From NCBI GenBank assembly GCA_963765875.1, contig CAVXYK010000021.1, positions 124,001 through 188,000 on the forward strand: 64,000 bases of DNA, given 5' to 3'. Positions 1 to 7,568 of this stretch are shown here, piece by piece. The notes under the pieces were generated by a model, which did not search any database, was not told the origin of the DNA, and saw only the letters and a list, made by a program, of their open reading frames with translations. The number at the start of each line of letters is the position of its first letter. Position 1 is the stretch's first letter. The DNA comes from JAWKOK01 sp963765875. GTDB taxonomy: Bacteria > Chloroflexota > Anaerolineae > Caldilineales > Caldilineaceae. The position numbers and the translations under genes were made by a program.

Positions 1-1013
1 AGACCGAATGGAACGCTGAGCGTCTCGTGATCGGTGATGCCGGCGGCAGACCCAGTGCGGCTTGCCAGTTCCTGTGGCGGCAGGTCAGCGACAAGCTTCC
101 ATTGCGCGTCGCCTATGTGCCGAAAGGGCCGGTTCTTGACTGGTCGAATGACGATGTTGTGGATGACACACTGGCGGCCATCGAGCAGTTCGCAGCGCGG
201 AAGGGTTGCATCTTCGTGAAGATCGACCCGGATGTGCGCGAGGACAGCGTTGCTGGACTACGCCTGCTGCACACATTGGCGCGTCGAGACTGGCGATTCA
301 GTCAAGATCAGATCCAGTACAAGAATACGGGCTACAGTGAACTCTTCGTCGACAGAGAGTCAGCGCCAGATGAGATGACTGGCTCCTATCCAGTGGATGA
401 GGAGCGCCTGCTGGCCGGCATGAAGAGCAAGTGGCGCTACAACATTCGGCTGGCCAAACGGCGGGGGATCACGGTTCGAGGAGGCAGTGAAGCCGATCTA
501 GCTGCCTTCTACCAACTCTATGCAGAGACGGCCGAGCGAGACGGTTTCCTGATCCGGCCGTTCGGCTACTACGACCAGATCTGGCGACGTTTCCTAGGCG
601 CACAGGCAGACCCAACCGATCCAGCCGGCGGGGCATTGCTGCTGGCGGAGCACGCCGATGACCCGATCCCCGTCGCTGGGCTCTTTCTCTTCCGCTACGG
701 TCGACGCACCTGGTATCTGTACGGAGCCAGCAGCGATCGCCATCGACGCGACATGCCCAACCACCTGCTCCAATTTGAGGCAATGCGCTGGGCGGCAGCT
801 TTGGGTTGCACAGTCTACGATTGGTGGGGCGCACCCACAGATCTCGACGATGAGGATGACGAGCTTCAGGGAGTCTGGCGTTTCAAGCAGGGGTTCGGGG
901 CCGAGCTTCAACCCCATGTCGGGGCCTGGGATTTTGTGGTCAAGCCGTCTCTCTACGCCGCATACACAGAGGCCGTGCCGCGTATTTTGGGTTGGATGCG
1001 ACGAAATCAGTGA
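1..1013 (+). CDS. FemAB-like peptidoglycan bridge-type aminoacyltransferase, 5' partial
   Basis: The frame is open from the left window edge, so the true start lies outside; a GTG at 27 is only an internal candidate. The product resembles FemA/FemB/FemX proteins, which use aminoacyl-tRNA to add residues to the lipid II stem peptide and are built from paired GNAT folds. Visible family features are the early 'AYVPKGPV' stretch, the 'KSKWRYNIRLAKRRG' segment near the middle, and 'WYLYGASS' followed by 'YDWWGAP' and 'FKQGFG' in the C-terminal half. The family is known to act at the cytoplasmic face of the membrane. Substrate and residue added cannot be told from sequence. The gene ends 28 bp before the convergent brnA antitoxin. 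Confidence 0.85.
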   Translation, partial: TEWNAERLVIGDAGGRPSAACQFLWRQVSDKLPLRVAYVPKGPVLDWSNDDVVDDTLAAIEQFAARKGCIFVKIDPDVREDSVAGLRLLHTLARRDWRFSQDQIQYKNTGYSELFVDRESAPDEMTGSYPVDEERLLAGMKSKWRYNIRLAKRRGITVRGGSEADLAAFYQLYAETAERDGFLIRPFGYYDQIWRRFLGAQADPTDPAGGALLLAEHADDPIPVAGLFLFRYGRRTWYLYGASSDRHRRDMPNHLLQFEAMRWAAALGCTVYDWWGAPTDLDDEDDELQGVWRFKQGFGAELQPHVGAWDFVVKPSLYAAYTEAVPRILGWMRRNQ

Positions 1014-1041
1014 CAAGATGAAGGGTAGTTTTCACTCTCTC

Positions 1042-1290
1042 CTACCCTGTCGTCCCTTTATCCTCATATCGATCCACATATTCGTCGACCAGAGAACGGA
1101 TCATGCGCTGATAGGGCACATGGTATCGTGCCGCCTGTTCCTTGAAGAAGGCGACGCTCTGTTTGCTTAGCGCCAACGTCACCTTGACAGTCTCTTCACG
1201 GGGCGCCAGCTCAGACGGCGGCGGCAGGAAATCGGATACCCAGGTCACCTCACCGACAGGTTCATCACCGTATTCCGTTTTCTCGCTCAT
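1042..1290 (-). CDS. brnA: BrnA-like antitoxin (ribbon-helix-helix), apparently orphaned
   Basis: This 82-residue protein has a variable N-terminal toxin-neutralising part and a C-terminal CopG/Arc-like segment ('VKVTLALSKQSVAFFKEQA' then 'YQRMIRSLVDEYV') typical of BrnA antitoxins. The start at 1290 was chosen because it overlaps the end of the upstream brnT frame (stop at 1267-1265), the usual translationally coupled arrangement of brnT-brnA. An upstream in-frame start at 1326 would lie deep inside brnT. In known systems BrnA binds BrnT and represses the operon promoter. The cognate toxin here is interrupted by a mobile repeat, so the antitoxin appears intact but without a functional partner. 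Confidence 0.8.
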   Translation of the reverse strand: MSEKTEYGDEPVGEVTWVSDFLPPPSELAPREETVKVTLALSKQSVAFFKEQAARYHVPYQRMIRSLVDEYVDRYEDKGTTG

Positions 1291-1662
1291 AGTAGCGTCT
1301 CCATTTTCGCCAGATACCCGCTCCAATGATGCGGATCAGGCCTTCTCTGTACGTGAAACGAACCGTCACCACACGTTCATCCACTTTTCCGATGCAGAAC
1401 CAACGCTCTTCATCAGTGCTATGTGACTCTACTGCAAAAAGGGTTCATCTTACAACGGAGGCACGGAGGCAGCACAGAGTTCACAGAGGAAAAGCTCTTT
1501 TGGGGCTATTTATTGTTTTTGCAGTGGAGTCCTATGTTTTTCATCTTGAACAATCAGACGCTGTGCATCAGAGAACGCGTATTGCGCTTCCTCAAATGCG
1601 ATCCCATGAGATACCTGATTCGCATAGTTCTTCCTATCATTCCATTCAAAATTCTGGTTCAT
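1265..1662 (-). pseudogene. brnT: brnT toxin gene interrupted by a 107-bp MITE
   Basis: Two pieces of one BrnT-family RNase toxin flank a short repeat. The N-terminal piece starts at ATG 1662 and reads MNQNFEWNDRKNYANQ, later 'HGIAFEEAQYAFSD' and 'VQDEKH'. The C-terminal piece resumes after the repeat as 'STDEERWFCIGKVDER', then 'VVTVRFTYREGLIRIIGA', and stops at 1267-1265. The insert (1425-1531) has inverted ends and is flanked by a direct repeat CTATGT (1419-1424 and 1532-1537). Deleting the insert and one copy of CTATGT gives a continuous 94-codon frame through 'DEKHSTDEERW', the family-conserved junction, and 94 aa is the normal BrnT size. As it stands, translation would stop shortly after 'DEKH'. 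The toxin is therefore probably dead. Confidence 0.85.
1425..1531. mobile_element. 107-bp MITE (GACTCYACTGC family) inside brnT
   Basis: The ends are inverted: GACTCTACTGCAAAAA at the left and TTTTTGCAGTGGAGTC at the right (one mismatch over 16 bp). A 6-bp direct repeat, CTATGT, flanks it. It has no coding capacity, as expected of a non-autonomous element moved by a transposase encoded elsewhere. A related element with the same type of ends lies at 35859-36116. Confidence 0.85.
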
Positions 1663-1691
1663 GGTCGGGGGACCCACATTTATTTATGTAT

Positions 1692-1720
1692 ATTATGCCA
1701 TATTTTTATGCGGACTTCAA
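1692..1720 (-). promoter_or_regulatory. Candidate promoter of the brnTA operon
   Basis: On the minus strand TTGAAG, a 17-bp spacer and CATAAT precede the brnT ATG (1662) by 30 bp. The BrnA antitoxin would be expected to bind around here by analogy with known BrnTA autoregulation; no operator repeat was confirmed. Confidence 0.5.
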
Positions 1721-1726
1721 GGCGGT

Positions 1727-2638
1727 TCAGTCAATCGGCGTTACATCATGCAGGTATTCGTGATGCAATGTCATGGTCCCAGCCTCGTCTCGTTCGATGA
1801 TATCCACGAAGCCCTTGTCAAAATGAATGTCATCGGCCGTGTACATGTGGCTGGAGCGTACCGTTTGCAGCAAGACGCCGTCCGTGGCTTGAAAGTGGAC
1901 AAAAAGCATCTGAAAACGCTCATGAACTGTTTCGGCTGTGATGCCGTAGAGTGGGCTGCTTTCATCCAGCTTGTGCATGCTTGTCCAGGTCATCATGTAG
2001 AAAGGCACGTAGTCGCGTTCCAACTTGAGCATGCGTGAGCGTCGCATTTTCTGACCCTCTGCCGTCGTCTCATCGACCATCACGTAGGCTTCGAAGTGCG
2101 CACTGTACATCTCATTCTGGCGCTCATTCGCCATGCGAAATTCGAGCGTAGGCACGCCATCGCGCTCATGGATGACGGCGGTTTGGGAGAATGCCACGCG
2201 CGCGGACGCCCGTGAAAATTTAGCGTAGACAATGCCGGTCCCGATGGCGACGGCCACAAGCCCTGCGAAGGACTCGGCGGTCATGAGGAGGTTAGCGTAG
2301 GGCGTCTTTGGTGTGAGTGCACCATAGCCAATGGTAGAGAAGGTCTGAACGCTGAAAGAGAACGCTTCCAAAAAGGAGCCGGGCGTCGCTCCCTGGATCG
2401 TGTCACCACCGAGCAGGTAGAGCCAGGCGAAGAGAACATTGATGATGATGAAGCCGGCAAATGCAATGAACAGCAACGACAGCCATGAGATCGACAGTAA
2501 AAAATGGTAGGCATCCGAGATCTGTATCTGGCGCACACCGGTGATGGTGTAGTTGATGCGCCGCCCGGCAATTCTCGAACCCCTACCAAGAGAGAATGGC
2601 GATTTGGTTTGGGGTTTTGAAGAACGTGATTCACTCAT
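1727..2638 (-). CDS. Inward-rectifier-type potassium channel (KirBac family)
   Basis: A 303-aa integral membrane channel. It has an N-terminal slide-helix region (to about residue 45), TM1 at about 47-75, a pore helix leading to the selectivity filter TIGYG (residues 102-106), TM2 at about 116-140, and a beta-rich cytoplasmic domain (about 145-303) that matches the immunoglobulin-like domain of Kir channels ('LEFRMANERQNEMYSAHFEA'). Kir proteins assemble as tetramers and conduct K+, often gated by lipids or ligands at the cytoplasmic domain. Length is typical of KirBac. The gene stands alone between the broken brnT and a repeat element at 2655-2796 that occupies its upstream region, so its promoter may lie in or be altered by that element. 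Confidence 0.92.
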   Translation of the reverse strand: MSESRSSKPQTKSPFSLGRGSRIAGRRINYTITGVRQIQISDAYHFLLSISWLSLLFIAFAGFIIINVLFAWLYLLGGDTIQGATPGSFLEAFSFSVQTFSTIGYGALTPKTPYANLLMTAESFAGLVAVAIGTGIVYAKFSRASARVAFSQTAVIHERDGVPTLEFRMANERQNEMYSAHFEAYVMVDETTAEGQKMRRSRMLKLERDYVPFYMMTWTSMHKLDESSPLYGITAETVHERFQMLFVHFQATDGVLLQTVRSSHMYTADDIHFDKGFVDIIERDEAGTMTLHHEYLHDVTPID

Positions 2639-2654
2639 CGTATACGCTGCTTTC

Positions 2655-2796
2655 TTGCCACAGATGAACGCAGATGAAACACGGATGGGGCATAGATTCC
2701 GACAGACGGATTTCTGTGAAATCTCGCCCTATCCAGTTGCCCGGCCGTGATCTATCTGTGTCCCATCCAAAGTTCATCTGTGTCTATCTGTGGCAA
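2655..2796. repeat. Inverted-repeat element of the GCCACAGAT family
   Basis: Starts TTGCCACAGATGAACGC and ends with the inverse, TCATCTGTGTCTATCTGTGGCAA, leaving an imperfectly palindromic 142-bp non-coding unit. It lies 4 bp downstream of the FAH-family stop codon. Relatives are at 4599-4941, 7428-7550 and inside 35859-36116. Confidence 0.75.
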
Positions 2797-2800
2797 AAAA

Positions 2801-3607
2801 TCAAACCGTGCGGCAGGGATTCTCCAGCGCGCCAATGCCCTCAATGTCGATCACGACCACATCGCCGTCCTTCATCCAGATCGGCGGCTCAAACCCCATG
2901 CCGACACCGTGGGGTGTGCCGGTGAGGATGACGTCGCCCGGTTCCAAAGTGAACGTCTGGGAACAGAACGCGATCAGCTGGGCCACGCCAAAGACCATGA
3001 CGCTGGTATTGGAATCCTGCATGACCTTGCCGTTGAGAATGCAGCGAATGGACAGTGCTTGTGGATCGGGGATGTCGTCGGCTGTGACCAACGCCGGGCC
3101 CATGGGGCAGAAGGTATCAAGACTCTTACCTCGCACCCACTGGCCGTCGCCCAACTGGACATCGCGTGCGCTGACATCGTTGGCCGCGGTGTAGCCCAGG
3201 ACATAGTCGAGTGCGTCCGCTTCGGAGACGTTACGGCAGTTCTTGCCGATGACCACGGCCAACTCGGCCTCGTAATCGACCTCGCTGCTCAGGTCCTCCG
3301 ACCAGATGATGTCGTCGCCGGGGCCGACGATCGAGGTCGTGAACTTGGTGAAGATCAGCGGCCTCTCCGGCACGGCCATGCCTGTCTCTTCGCAATGGTC
3401 CAGATAGTTGAGGCCGATGGCCACAATCTTGCCCGGACGGGCCACCGGATTGAGCAGCTTGACATCGGCAACCTTGACCGTGCCCGCTTTTGCAACCGGC
3501 GTGCCGGCGACAATGTCATCCCACCCGTTTTCGGTCACCTGGATGGTCTCGCCGTCCCGGATGCCGTAGCTTTCCTTGCCGTCAACTTCGAATTTTACCC
3601 ACTTCAT
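2801..3607 (-). CDS. Fumarylacetoacetate hydrolase (FAH) family protein
   Basis: A 268-aa protein with the FAH C-terminal fold: 'GLNYLDHCEE' (residues 65-74), a metal-site stretch 'DYEAELAVVIGK' (111-122, with the E-x-E ligands), 'NDVSARD' (about 143-149), then 'RGKSLDTFCPMGP'. Members are metal-dependent hydrolases, decarboxylases or isomerases acting on 2-oxo or acylpyruvate-like acids, such as 2-hydroxyhepta-2,4-diene-1,7-dioate isomerase or 2,4-diketo-3-deoxysugar acid hydrolases; the substrate cannot be assigned. The gene ends 2 bp before the start of the epimerase gene reading the other way along the operon, so the two are clearly co-transcribed (epimerase first). Given the uronate-like enzyme at 7569, a role in sugar-acid breakdown is a reasonable guess. 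Confidence 0.88.
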   Translation of the reverse strand: MKWVKFEVDGKESYGIRDGETIQVTENGWDDIVAGTPVAKAGTVKVADVKLLNPVARPGKIVAIGLNYLDHCEETGMAVPERPLIFTKFTTSIVGPGDDIIWSEDLSSEVDYEAELAVVIGKNCRNVSEADALDYVLGYTAANDVSARDVQLGDGQWVRGKSLDTFCPMGPALVTADDIPDPQALSIRCILNGKVMQDSNTSVMVFGVAQLIAFCSQTFTLEPGDVILTGTPHGVGMGFEPPIWMKDGDVVVIDIEGIGALENPCRTV

Positions 3608-3609
3608 GC

Positions 3610-4581
3610 CTACTGATCCTCCTTGAGTCGTCCTTGATTGATTGCTTGCTGGAAATGCTCGATGGTGTTGGCCACGCCTTCGCCAATCGGTGTGTTGGGC
3701 ACGACCCCCAACAGCGCCACGAGTTCGGCGTCATCAAAGCCCTCGGGGAAGGGGAGAGCCACATCGTTGTACGTAATCTGGCCGGCCACATCGGGCGCGG
3801 CCGCTTCGATGGCCGCTACGACATCGCCCATGGGCACGATCTCGCCGCGCAGGTTGTAGACCTCGGCTCCCTGGAAGGGCGTGCGCGCTACCTTGATGAA
3901 CGTCTTGGCCACATCGTCGACATGCTGGAATCCGCAGATGCCGCCAAAGGGAATGTGGTAGGGGAGCCCCTTGGCCGCGGCCAGCATGGCCTTGGTCGGC
4001 TCAGAGGTCATACCCTGGTCACGGGCCGGGCCGTAGATAGTGTAGGCACGCAGGGCAATGCTGGCAATGCCGTTGTCCTGCCAATAGACTCGGGCCGTGG
4101 CCTCGTTGGCCTGCTTGTAGACGCCGTAGAGCGTCAGCGGATAGGCGGGGGCGTCGTGGGGCAGGATGCGCTCGGCGTAGCGATCGGGCGGGCCGTAGAC
4201 GGCGATGCTGCTGGCGTAGGCGATCTGCTTGATGCCCGCAGCCTTGGCCGCTTCGAAGACGTTGACCGTGCCCACCACGTTGACCCGCGCACCCGTCACC
4301 GGGTTGGCCTTGCAGAAGGGCACTTGCAGTGCGGCCAGATGGATGATGTTGGTGATGCCGTTGTCGACCACCGCACTCACCACATTGTCCGTGATGGTGA
4401 TGTCGTCGCGGATGAACTGGATGCGCTCAATCTCTTCGTCGCTCATCACCAGTTCCAGCCGATGGCGATTCGTGCCCAGGTCAAAGATGGTAACCGCCAC
4501 GCCCTCACGCACAAGATTGCGCGCGATCCACGCCCCGACGCAGCCTAGCGCCCCAGTTACCAGAAAACGTTCTTCGCTCAT
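3610..4581 (-). CDS. NAD-dependent epimerase/dehydratase (extended SDR)
   Basis: A 323-aa extended short-chain dehydrogenase. The nucleotide-binding loop is 'VTGALGCVGAW' (residues 8-18), the active-site motif is YGVYK (152-156) and 'YASSIAVYGP' supplies the catalytic Ser region. ATG 4581 was chosen over an in-frame ATG at 4605 because GGGAG lies about 9 nt upstream and because the family starts just before the glycine loop. It could act as a sugar-nucleotide epimerase or, since it is immediately upstream of an FAH-family gene, as an aldonic/uronic acid dehydrogenase. The upstream side is occupied by a repeat (4599-4941). Confidence 0.88.
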   Translation of the reverse strand: MSEERFLVTGALGCVGAWIARNLVREGVAVTIFDLGTNRHRLELVMSDEEIERIQFIRDDITITDNVVSAVVDNGITNIIHLAALQVPFCKANPVTGARVNVVGTVNVFEAAKAAGIKQIAYASSIAVYGPPDRYAERILPHDAPAYPLTLYGVYKQANEATARVYWQDNGIASIALRAYTIYGPARDQGMTSEPTKAMLAAAKGLPYHIPFGGICGFQHVDDVAKTFIKVARTPFQGAEVYNLRGEIVPMGDVVAAIEAAAPDVAGQITYNDVALPFPEGFDDAELVALLGVVPNTPIGEGVANTIEHFQQAINQGRLKEDQ

Positions 4582-4598
4582 TGATGTGCTCCCTTTTT

Positions 4599-4941
4599 TT
4601 GCCACAGATGGACGCGGATAAAAAAACGATATTCACAGATGATTATTGGGCTGTTTTGGTGTCCTCAAAGGCAAGCCCTGTAAACCAATTATTCGCTAAT
4701 TCAGTAGTTACCGATTTGGTCGCAACTGTCATTCCGACAGAGCGAAGCGACTGCCTGTCCTGAGCCTGCCGAAGGAAGGAATCTCTCCTTGGCGAACCCG
4801 AGATTCCTCTTCCCTTCGGTCATGGCGCTGTGCGCCCACTTCGTGAACGGAATGACAATTGCTCTGAAATCGTGAACTACTGAAATCCTGTTCTACGGAA
4901 ATCTGTGTCCCATCCGTGCCCATCTGTGTTTATCTGTGGCT
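4599..4941. repeat. GCCACAGAT-family element split by a second MITE
   Basis: The left arm (from TTGCCACAGATGGACGCGGAT) and right arm (ending CATCTGTGTTTATCTGTGGC) are the two ends of one element. It is expanded because a different MITE (4702-4882) sits inside it. The right edge provides the TAG stop codon of the serine hydrolase gene (4942-4940). Confidence 0.7.
4702..4882. mobile_element. MITE with CAGTAGTT/AACTACTG ends, nested
   Basis: Begins CAGTAGTTACCGATTTGGTC and ends TCGTGAACTACTG, with internal inverted stretches built on 'TGTCATTCCG' and 'CGGAATGACA'. It is the same family as 22761-22883 and 56061-56162; a clear target duplication is not visible for this copy. Confidence 0.75.
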
Positions 4942-5965
4942 AAATATCTTCCATCGCATCAAGAATATTGGCAATCAACCCAGTATCATTCTCCCGCTGA
5001 TCTTCCCAGAGACCGGGGCTTTGCACGATGACCAGCGACTGAGACGGCCAGACCCAGATGTGCCGGTGGCCTGCGCCGGACGCAGCGAAGCAATCGCGGG
5101 GCAGGTTGGGCCAGAGCTTGCCGTGATCGTTGGTCCAGAAGCCGTAGCCGTAGCACCATTGATCTTCGGGACAGTTGGCCAGGATGTCCGGCGCGGTCTG
5201 AACAGACTCGCGCATCCAGGCCTCCGGAATCACCTGCTGATCGCCCCAGCGGCCCCAGTTGCACCAGAGCCAGCCCAGCCGCGCCTTGTCCAGCGCCGTC
5301 GCCTGAACGCCATCGAAGTAGCCGAAAATGTTGAGCCGGGCGCTGGCCTGTAGGTCGAAATTGAAGTGGTAGTAGCCCCACTCTGCGCCGATGGGCTTGC
5401 CGATCTTGTTTTCGGCCAGCGTCTTGAAGCCCGGCGATCCTTCGGGATCGGCGCTGTCGTAGAGGCCATACGCCCTGGAGATGGCCTTGGAAAAGACGTT
5501 CATGCCGTAGGTCTGGTAGTGGAAGACCTGGCCCGGCTCCTCGCCTGGCTTCATGTAGCCCGACGTGTTAGAAATGAGCTGGCGCATGGTGATGGCATGG
5601 TCCTTAGGGAAGACATAGCGCCCCGGCTTGGGCCCCTGATCTTCAGGCACATCCAGTGCCTCGGGGTAGAGATCGATCAGCTTGACATCGGGCGACTCGA
5701 TGACGCCCTCGGCCACGGCAATGCCCAGCATGTTGCTGAAGATCGACTTGGTGGCAGAGGCGAGTTGCTGCTGGTTGGCCGCATCCAGGCCGCGGTTCCA
5801 CTCGGCTACGACCTTGCCGTCGCGGATGATGACGACGCGGTAGTCACGTTGTTGTAAGTTCAATTCGGCCTTGGCGTCTGCAAGCTTTGTAGGGTTGAAT
5901 CTTGCTTCTTCAGGTGTGCATCGCTGACATTCTGCGTTTGGGAGACTCTCGGGCGCGATTGTCAT
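4940..5965 (-). CDS. Class C beta-lactamase-fold serine hydrolase
   Basis: A 341-aa member of the serine beta-lactamase-like/6-aminohexanoate-dimer hydrolase group. The nucleophile motif SxxK is S70-A-T-K73 ('LASATKSIFSNMLG'). A second-motif candidate is 'YQTYGMNVFSKA', and the third is the GxGH-type 'SGAGHRHIWVWP' near the C-terminus. There is no signal peptide, so it is probably cytoplasmic and works on a small ester or amide. The ATG overlaps the stop of the DUF1028 gene (4-bp overlap), indicating translational coupling. The last codon is followed directly by a stop contributed by the repeat element at 4599-4941. Family assignment is firm; the substrate is unknown. Confidence 0.88.
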   Translation of the reverse strand: MTIAPESLPNAECQRCTPEEARFNPTKLADAKAELNLQQRDYRVVIIRDGKVVAEWNRGLDAANQQQLASATKSIFSNMLGIAVAEGVIESPDVKLIDLYPEALDVPEDQGPKPGRYVFPKDHAITMRQLISNTSGYMKPGEEPGQVFHYQTYGMNVFSKAISRAYGLYDSADPEGSPGFKTLAENKIGKPIGAEWGYYHFNFDLQASARLNIFGYFDGVQATALDKARLGWLWCNWGRWGDQQVIPEAWMRESVQTAPDILANCPEDQWCYGYGFWTNDHGKLWPNLPRDCFAASGAGHRHIWVWPSQSLVIVQSPGLWEDQRENDTGLIANILDAMEDI

Positions 5966-6876
5966 GCAAATTTTTCCATCAAGTAATCGACAACCAACCG
6001 ATCAATCACGATTCCTTCACCGTTCCAGCGCTCTTCCAGATTTTCCTGGCCGACCAACTCACGCAGTGCCGATCGGGTCGCTTCATCAAAGGATCCGGTG
6101 ACGGGACCCGGATAGTGGCCGGTCTTGACCAGAATCTGCTGAAGGTCGGCGGCCACGTCGGCAAGCGGAATCTCATCGGCAGAGTCGACCACACCGAAGT
6201 AGAGGTGGTGCATGGCGACCAGTTCCTTGAGCCGCCGGATCGGGAATGGGCTGTCGTCCACACGTAGATCCAGGTAGCGGTCGTTGTTGCCGCCGTAACC
6301 GCCGCCTGCACGCACGACCTGCACGGCCGCGGCCTGGCGACCGCGGGCGTCGCCGCCCGCATCCTGGCCCGCAGCCAGCGCCTCGACCAGCCAATCCGCC
6401 AGTTCGCCCTCACCGCCGCGCACTGCCTCAAAGCGCTGGGCCATGGCCTCGACCGTGCCCGGCACCAGAATGTTGCCCTGGGCCGCGAAGCCGTCGCCGA
6501 CGATGCCGCCGGCCCAGTCGTGACAGCCGCTGCCGGTGAAGGATGCTGCCCGGCCAGCGGCATCGACCATGCCGACCTGGCGTTGATCACGCCCGCTGTC
6601 GGCTGCGGTCAGCGCGTCAACCGCTTCCTGCGCGGACAGGCCTCGCTCCATCAGGGCAAGCCCCTCAGGACCATACAACAGGTTGCAGTAGGACTGGGTG
6701 GCCACGGCCCCGGCCCCGGCTCTTGCCCATGGAACGACTGCGCCCACAGCCAAAAACTTGGACTGTACGGCCACGCCCCACTCCGCCCCCCGCCCTTCGC
6801 TCCCCGCATCATAGGCCACGATGGAGAAGGTTGCGATCGGCCCATGTCTCAATTTATCAATATTCATCTTACTCAT
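5962..6876 (-). CDS. DUF1028 protein with C-terminal peptidoglycan-binding-like domain
   Basis: The N-terminal ~220 residues are a DUF1028 domain, an Ntn-hydrolase-like family often found beside peptidase and amidase genes: 'TFSIVAYDAGS', 'WGVAVQSKFLAVGAVVPWA', 'ATQSYCNLLYGPEGL' and 'AAQGNILVPGTV' are all recognisable. The last ~75 residues ('ADLQQILVKTGHYPG' to the end) resemble the small helical putative peptidoglycan-binding unit that many DUF1028 proteins carry. No signal peptide is seen. The start at 6876 overlaps the stop of the Lrp-like gene; an in-frame ATG at 6867 is an alternative. With the neighbouring serine hydrolase it forms a coupled pair, suggesting an amide- or peptide-degrading function. 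Confidence 0.87.
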   Translation of the reverse strand: MSKMNIDKLRHGPIATFSIVAYDAGSEGRGAEWGVAVQSKFLAVGAVVPWARAGAGAVATQSYCNLLYGPEGLALMERGLSAQEAVDALTAADSGRDQRQVGMVDAAGRAASFTGSGCHDWAGGIVGDGFAAQGNILVPGTVEAMAQRFEAVRGGEGELADWLVEALAAGQDAGGDARGRQAAAVQVVRAGGGYGGNNDRYLDLRVDDSPFPIRRLKELVAMHHLYFGVVDSADEIPLADVAADLQQILVKTGHYPGPVTGSFDEATRSALRELVGQENLEERWNGEGIVIDRLVVDYLMEKFA

Positions 6877-7150
6877 CCATGCCGACTGAAAACATGCGCT
6901 CCAGATCGAATTCCGAAAATGCCTTGAAGGCCAGCAGAGTCTCGGTATCCTTGATGTTCTTCAGCGCCAACATGTGGTTGGTGACCAGATCGGCCATGTC
7001 GTCGTTGGTCTTGACACGGATGATTGCCACTAGATCAAAGCGGCCGCCCACCGAGTAGACCTCAGCAATGCCGTCCATGCCGATCAGCTGATCGGCCACG
7101 TCGTTGACATGGCCGTGATCGACGTTGATCAATACGATTGCAGTGACCAT
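6869..7150 (-). CDS. Stand-alone Lrp/AsnC ligand-binding (RAM) domain protein
   Basis: At 93 aa it consists only of the alpha-beta sandwich RAM domain of Lrp/AsnC regulators ('AIVLINVDHGHVNDVADQ', 'EVYSVGGRFDLVAIIRVK', 'IKDTETLLAF'); the DNA-binding helix-turn-helix is absent. Such proteins oligomerise and bind amino acids. Without a DNA-binding part it probably senses a metabolite and acts through partner proteins or by co-assembling with full-length Lrp. It is first in a tightly packed operon with DUF1028 and the serine hydrolase (ATGAGTAA overlap), so it may report on their product. GGAGC lies upstream of the ATG. Confidence 0.87.
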   Translation of the reverse strand: MVTAIVLINVDHGHVNDVADQLIGMDGIAEVYSVGGRFDLVAIIRVKTNDDMADLVTNHMLALKNIKDTETLLAFKAFSEFDLERMFSVGMDE

Positions 7151-7192
7151 CGGATGCTCCTTTTGGATTGGTACAGGGCGAGGTCGTGAATA

Positions 7193-7300
7193 GAGATAGA
7201 GCGCGGATGATGGGGAATTGGCTGATTCTCGCGGATAAAGATAGGACAGATCCAGTCTCTTCCGCTCTTATTAGATCGTCCCGCATCCGATTCTATATGC
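7193..7300. repeat. Degenerate GCGGAT-rich inverted repeat
   Basis: The stretch 'GATAGAGCGCGGATGATG' through 'CGCATCCGATTCTATATGCG' has the same wording as the TA-type MITE at 52366-52512 (gcggat, ctgattctcgcggataaa) but is strongly diverged. It is probably an old copy. Confidence 0.45.
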
Positions 7301-7400
7301 GACCACTCGCCCGATTTGATGAGATGAATGAGTTGCTCAATGACGATGTTACCACTTGCGGCAAGCGCTGGCAATCAACTGCCATGACCATGCTCGCCCG

Positions 7401-7409
7401 TGGTAAAAT
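7401..7409 (+). promoter_or_regulatory. Extended -10 candidate upstream of the mannonate-dehydratase-like gene
   Basis: TGGTAAAAT is an extended -10 box. Similar boxes (TGGTACAAT/TGGTAAAAT) recur at 21214-21222, 56338-56346 and 62071-62079. The gene start is 160 bp downstream because a repeat (7428-7550) lies between. No convincing -35 box was seen. Confidence 0.35.
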
Positions 7410-7427
7410 GACGGCAATGGCGACGTA

Positions 7428-7550
7428 AAAAATCTGTCACAGATAGACACGGATAAAGAACTGATTTTCACAGATGCTCTCTAGACATCCATAGTAGTGC
7501 CTGCATTATCTGTGTTTCATCTTTCTTCTATCTGTGTCCATCTGTGGCAA
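7428..7550. repeat. GCCACAGAT-family inverted-repeat element
   Basis: Runs from 'AAAAAATCTGTCACAGATAG' to 'TATCTGTGTCCATCTGTGGC'. It is non-coding and imperfectly palindromic, and ends 18 bp before the next start codon, so it forms most of that gene's 5' leader. Confidence 0.72.
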
Positions 7551-7568
7551 GAACAGGGGCAATCTACC

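Noticed and set aside
2747..3616. 289-codon plus-strand frame opposite the FAH gene
   Set aside because: Shadow of a clear FAH-family gene; the translation has no family features.
3490..4548. 352-codon plus-strand frame opposite the epimerase gene
   Set aside because: Antisense shadow of a well-supported SDR gene.
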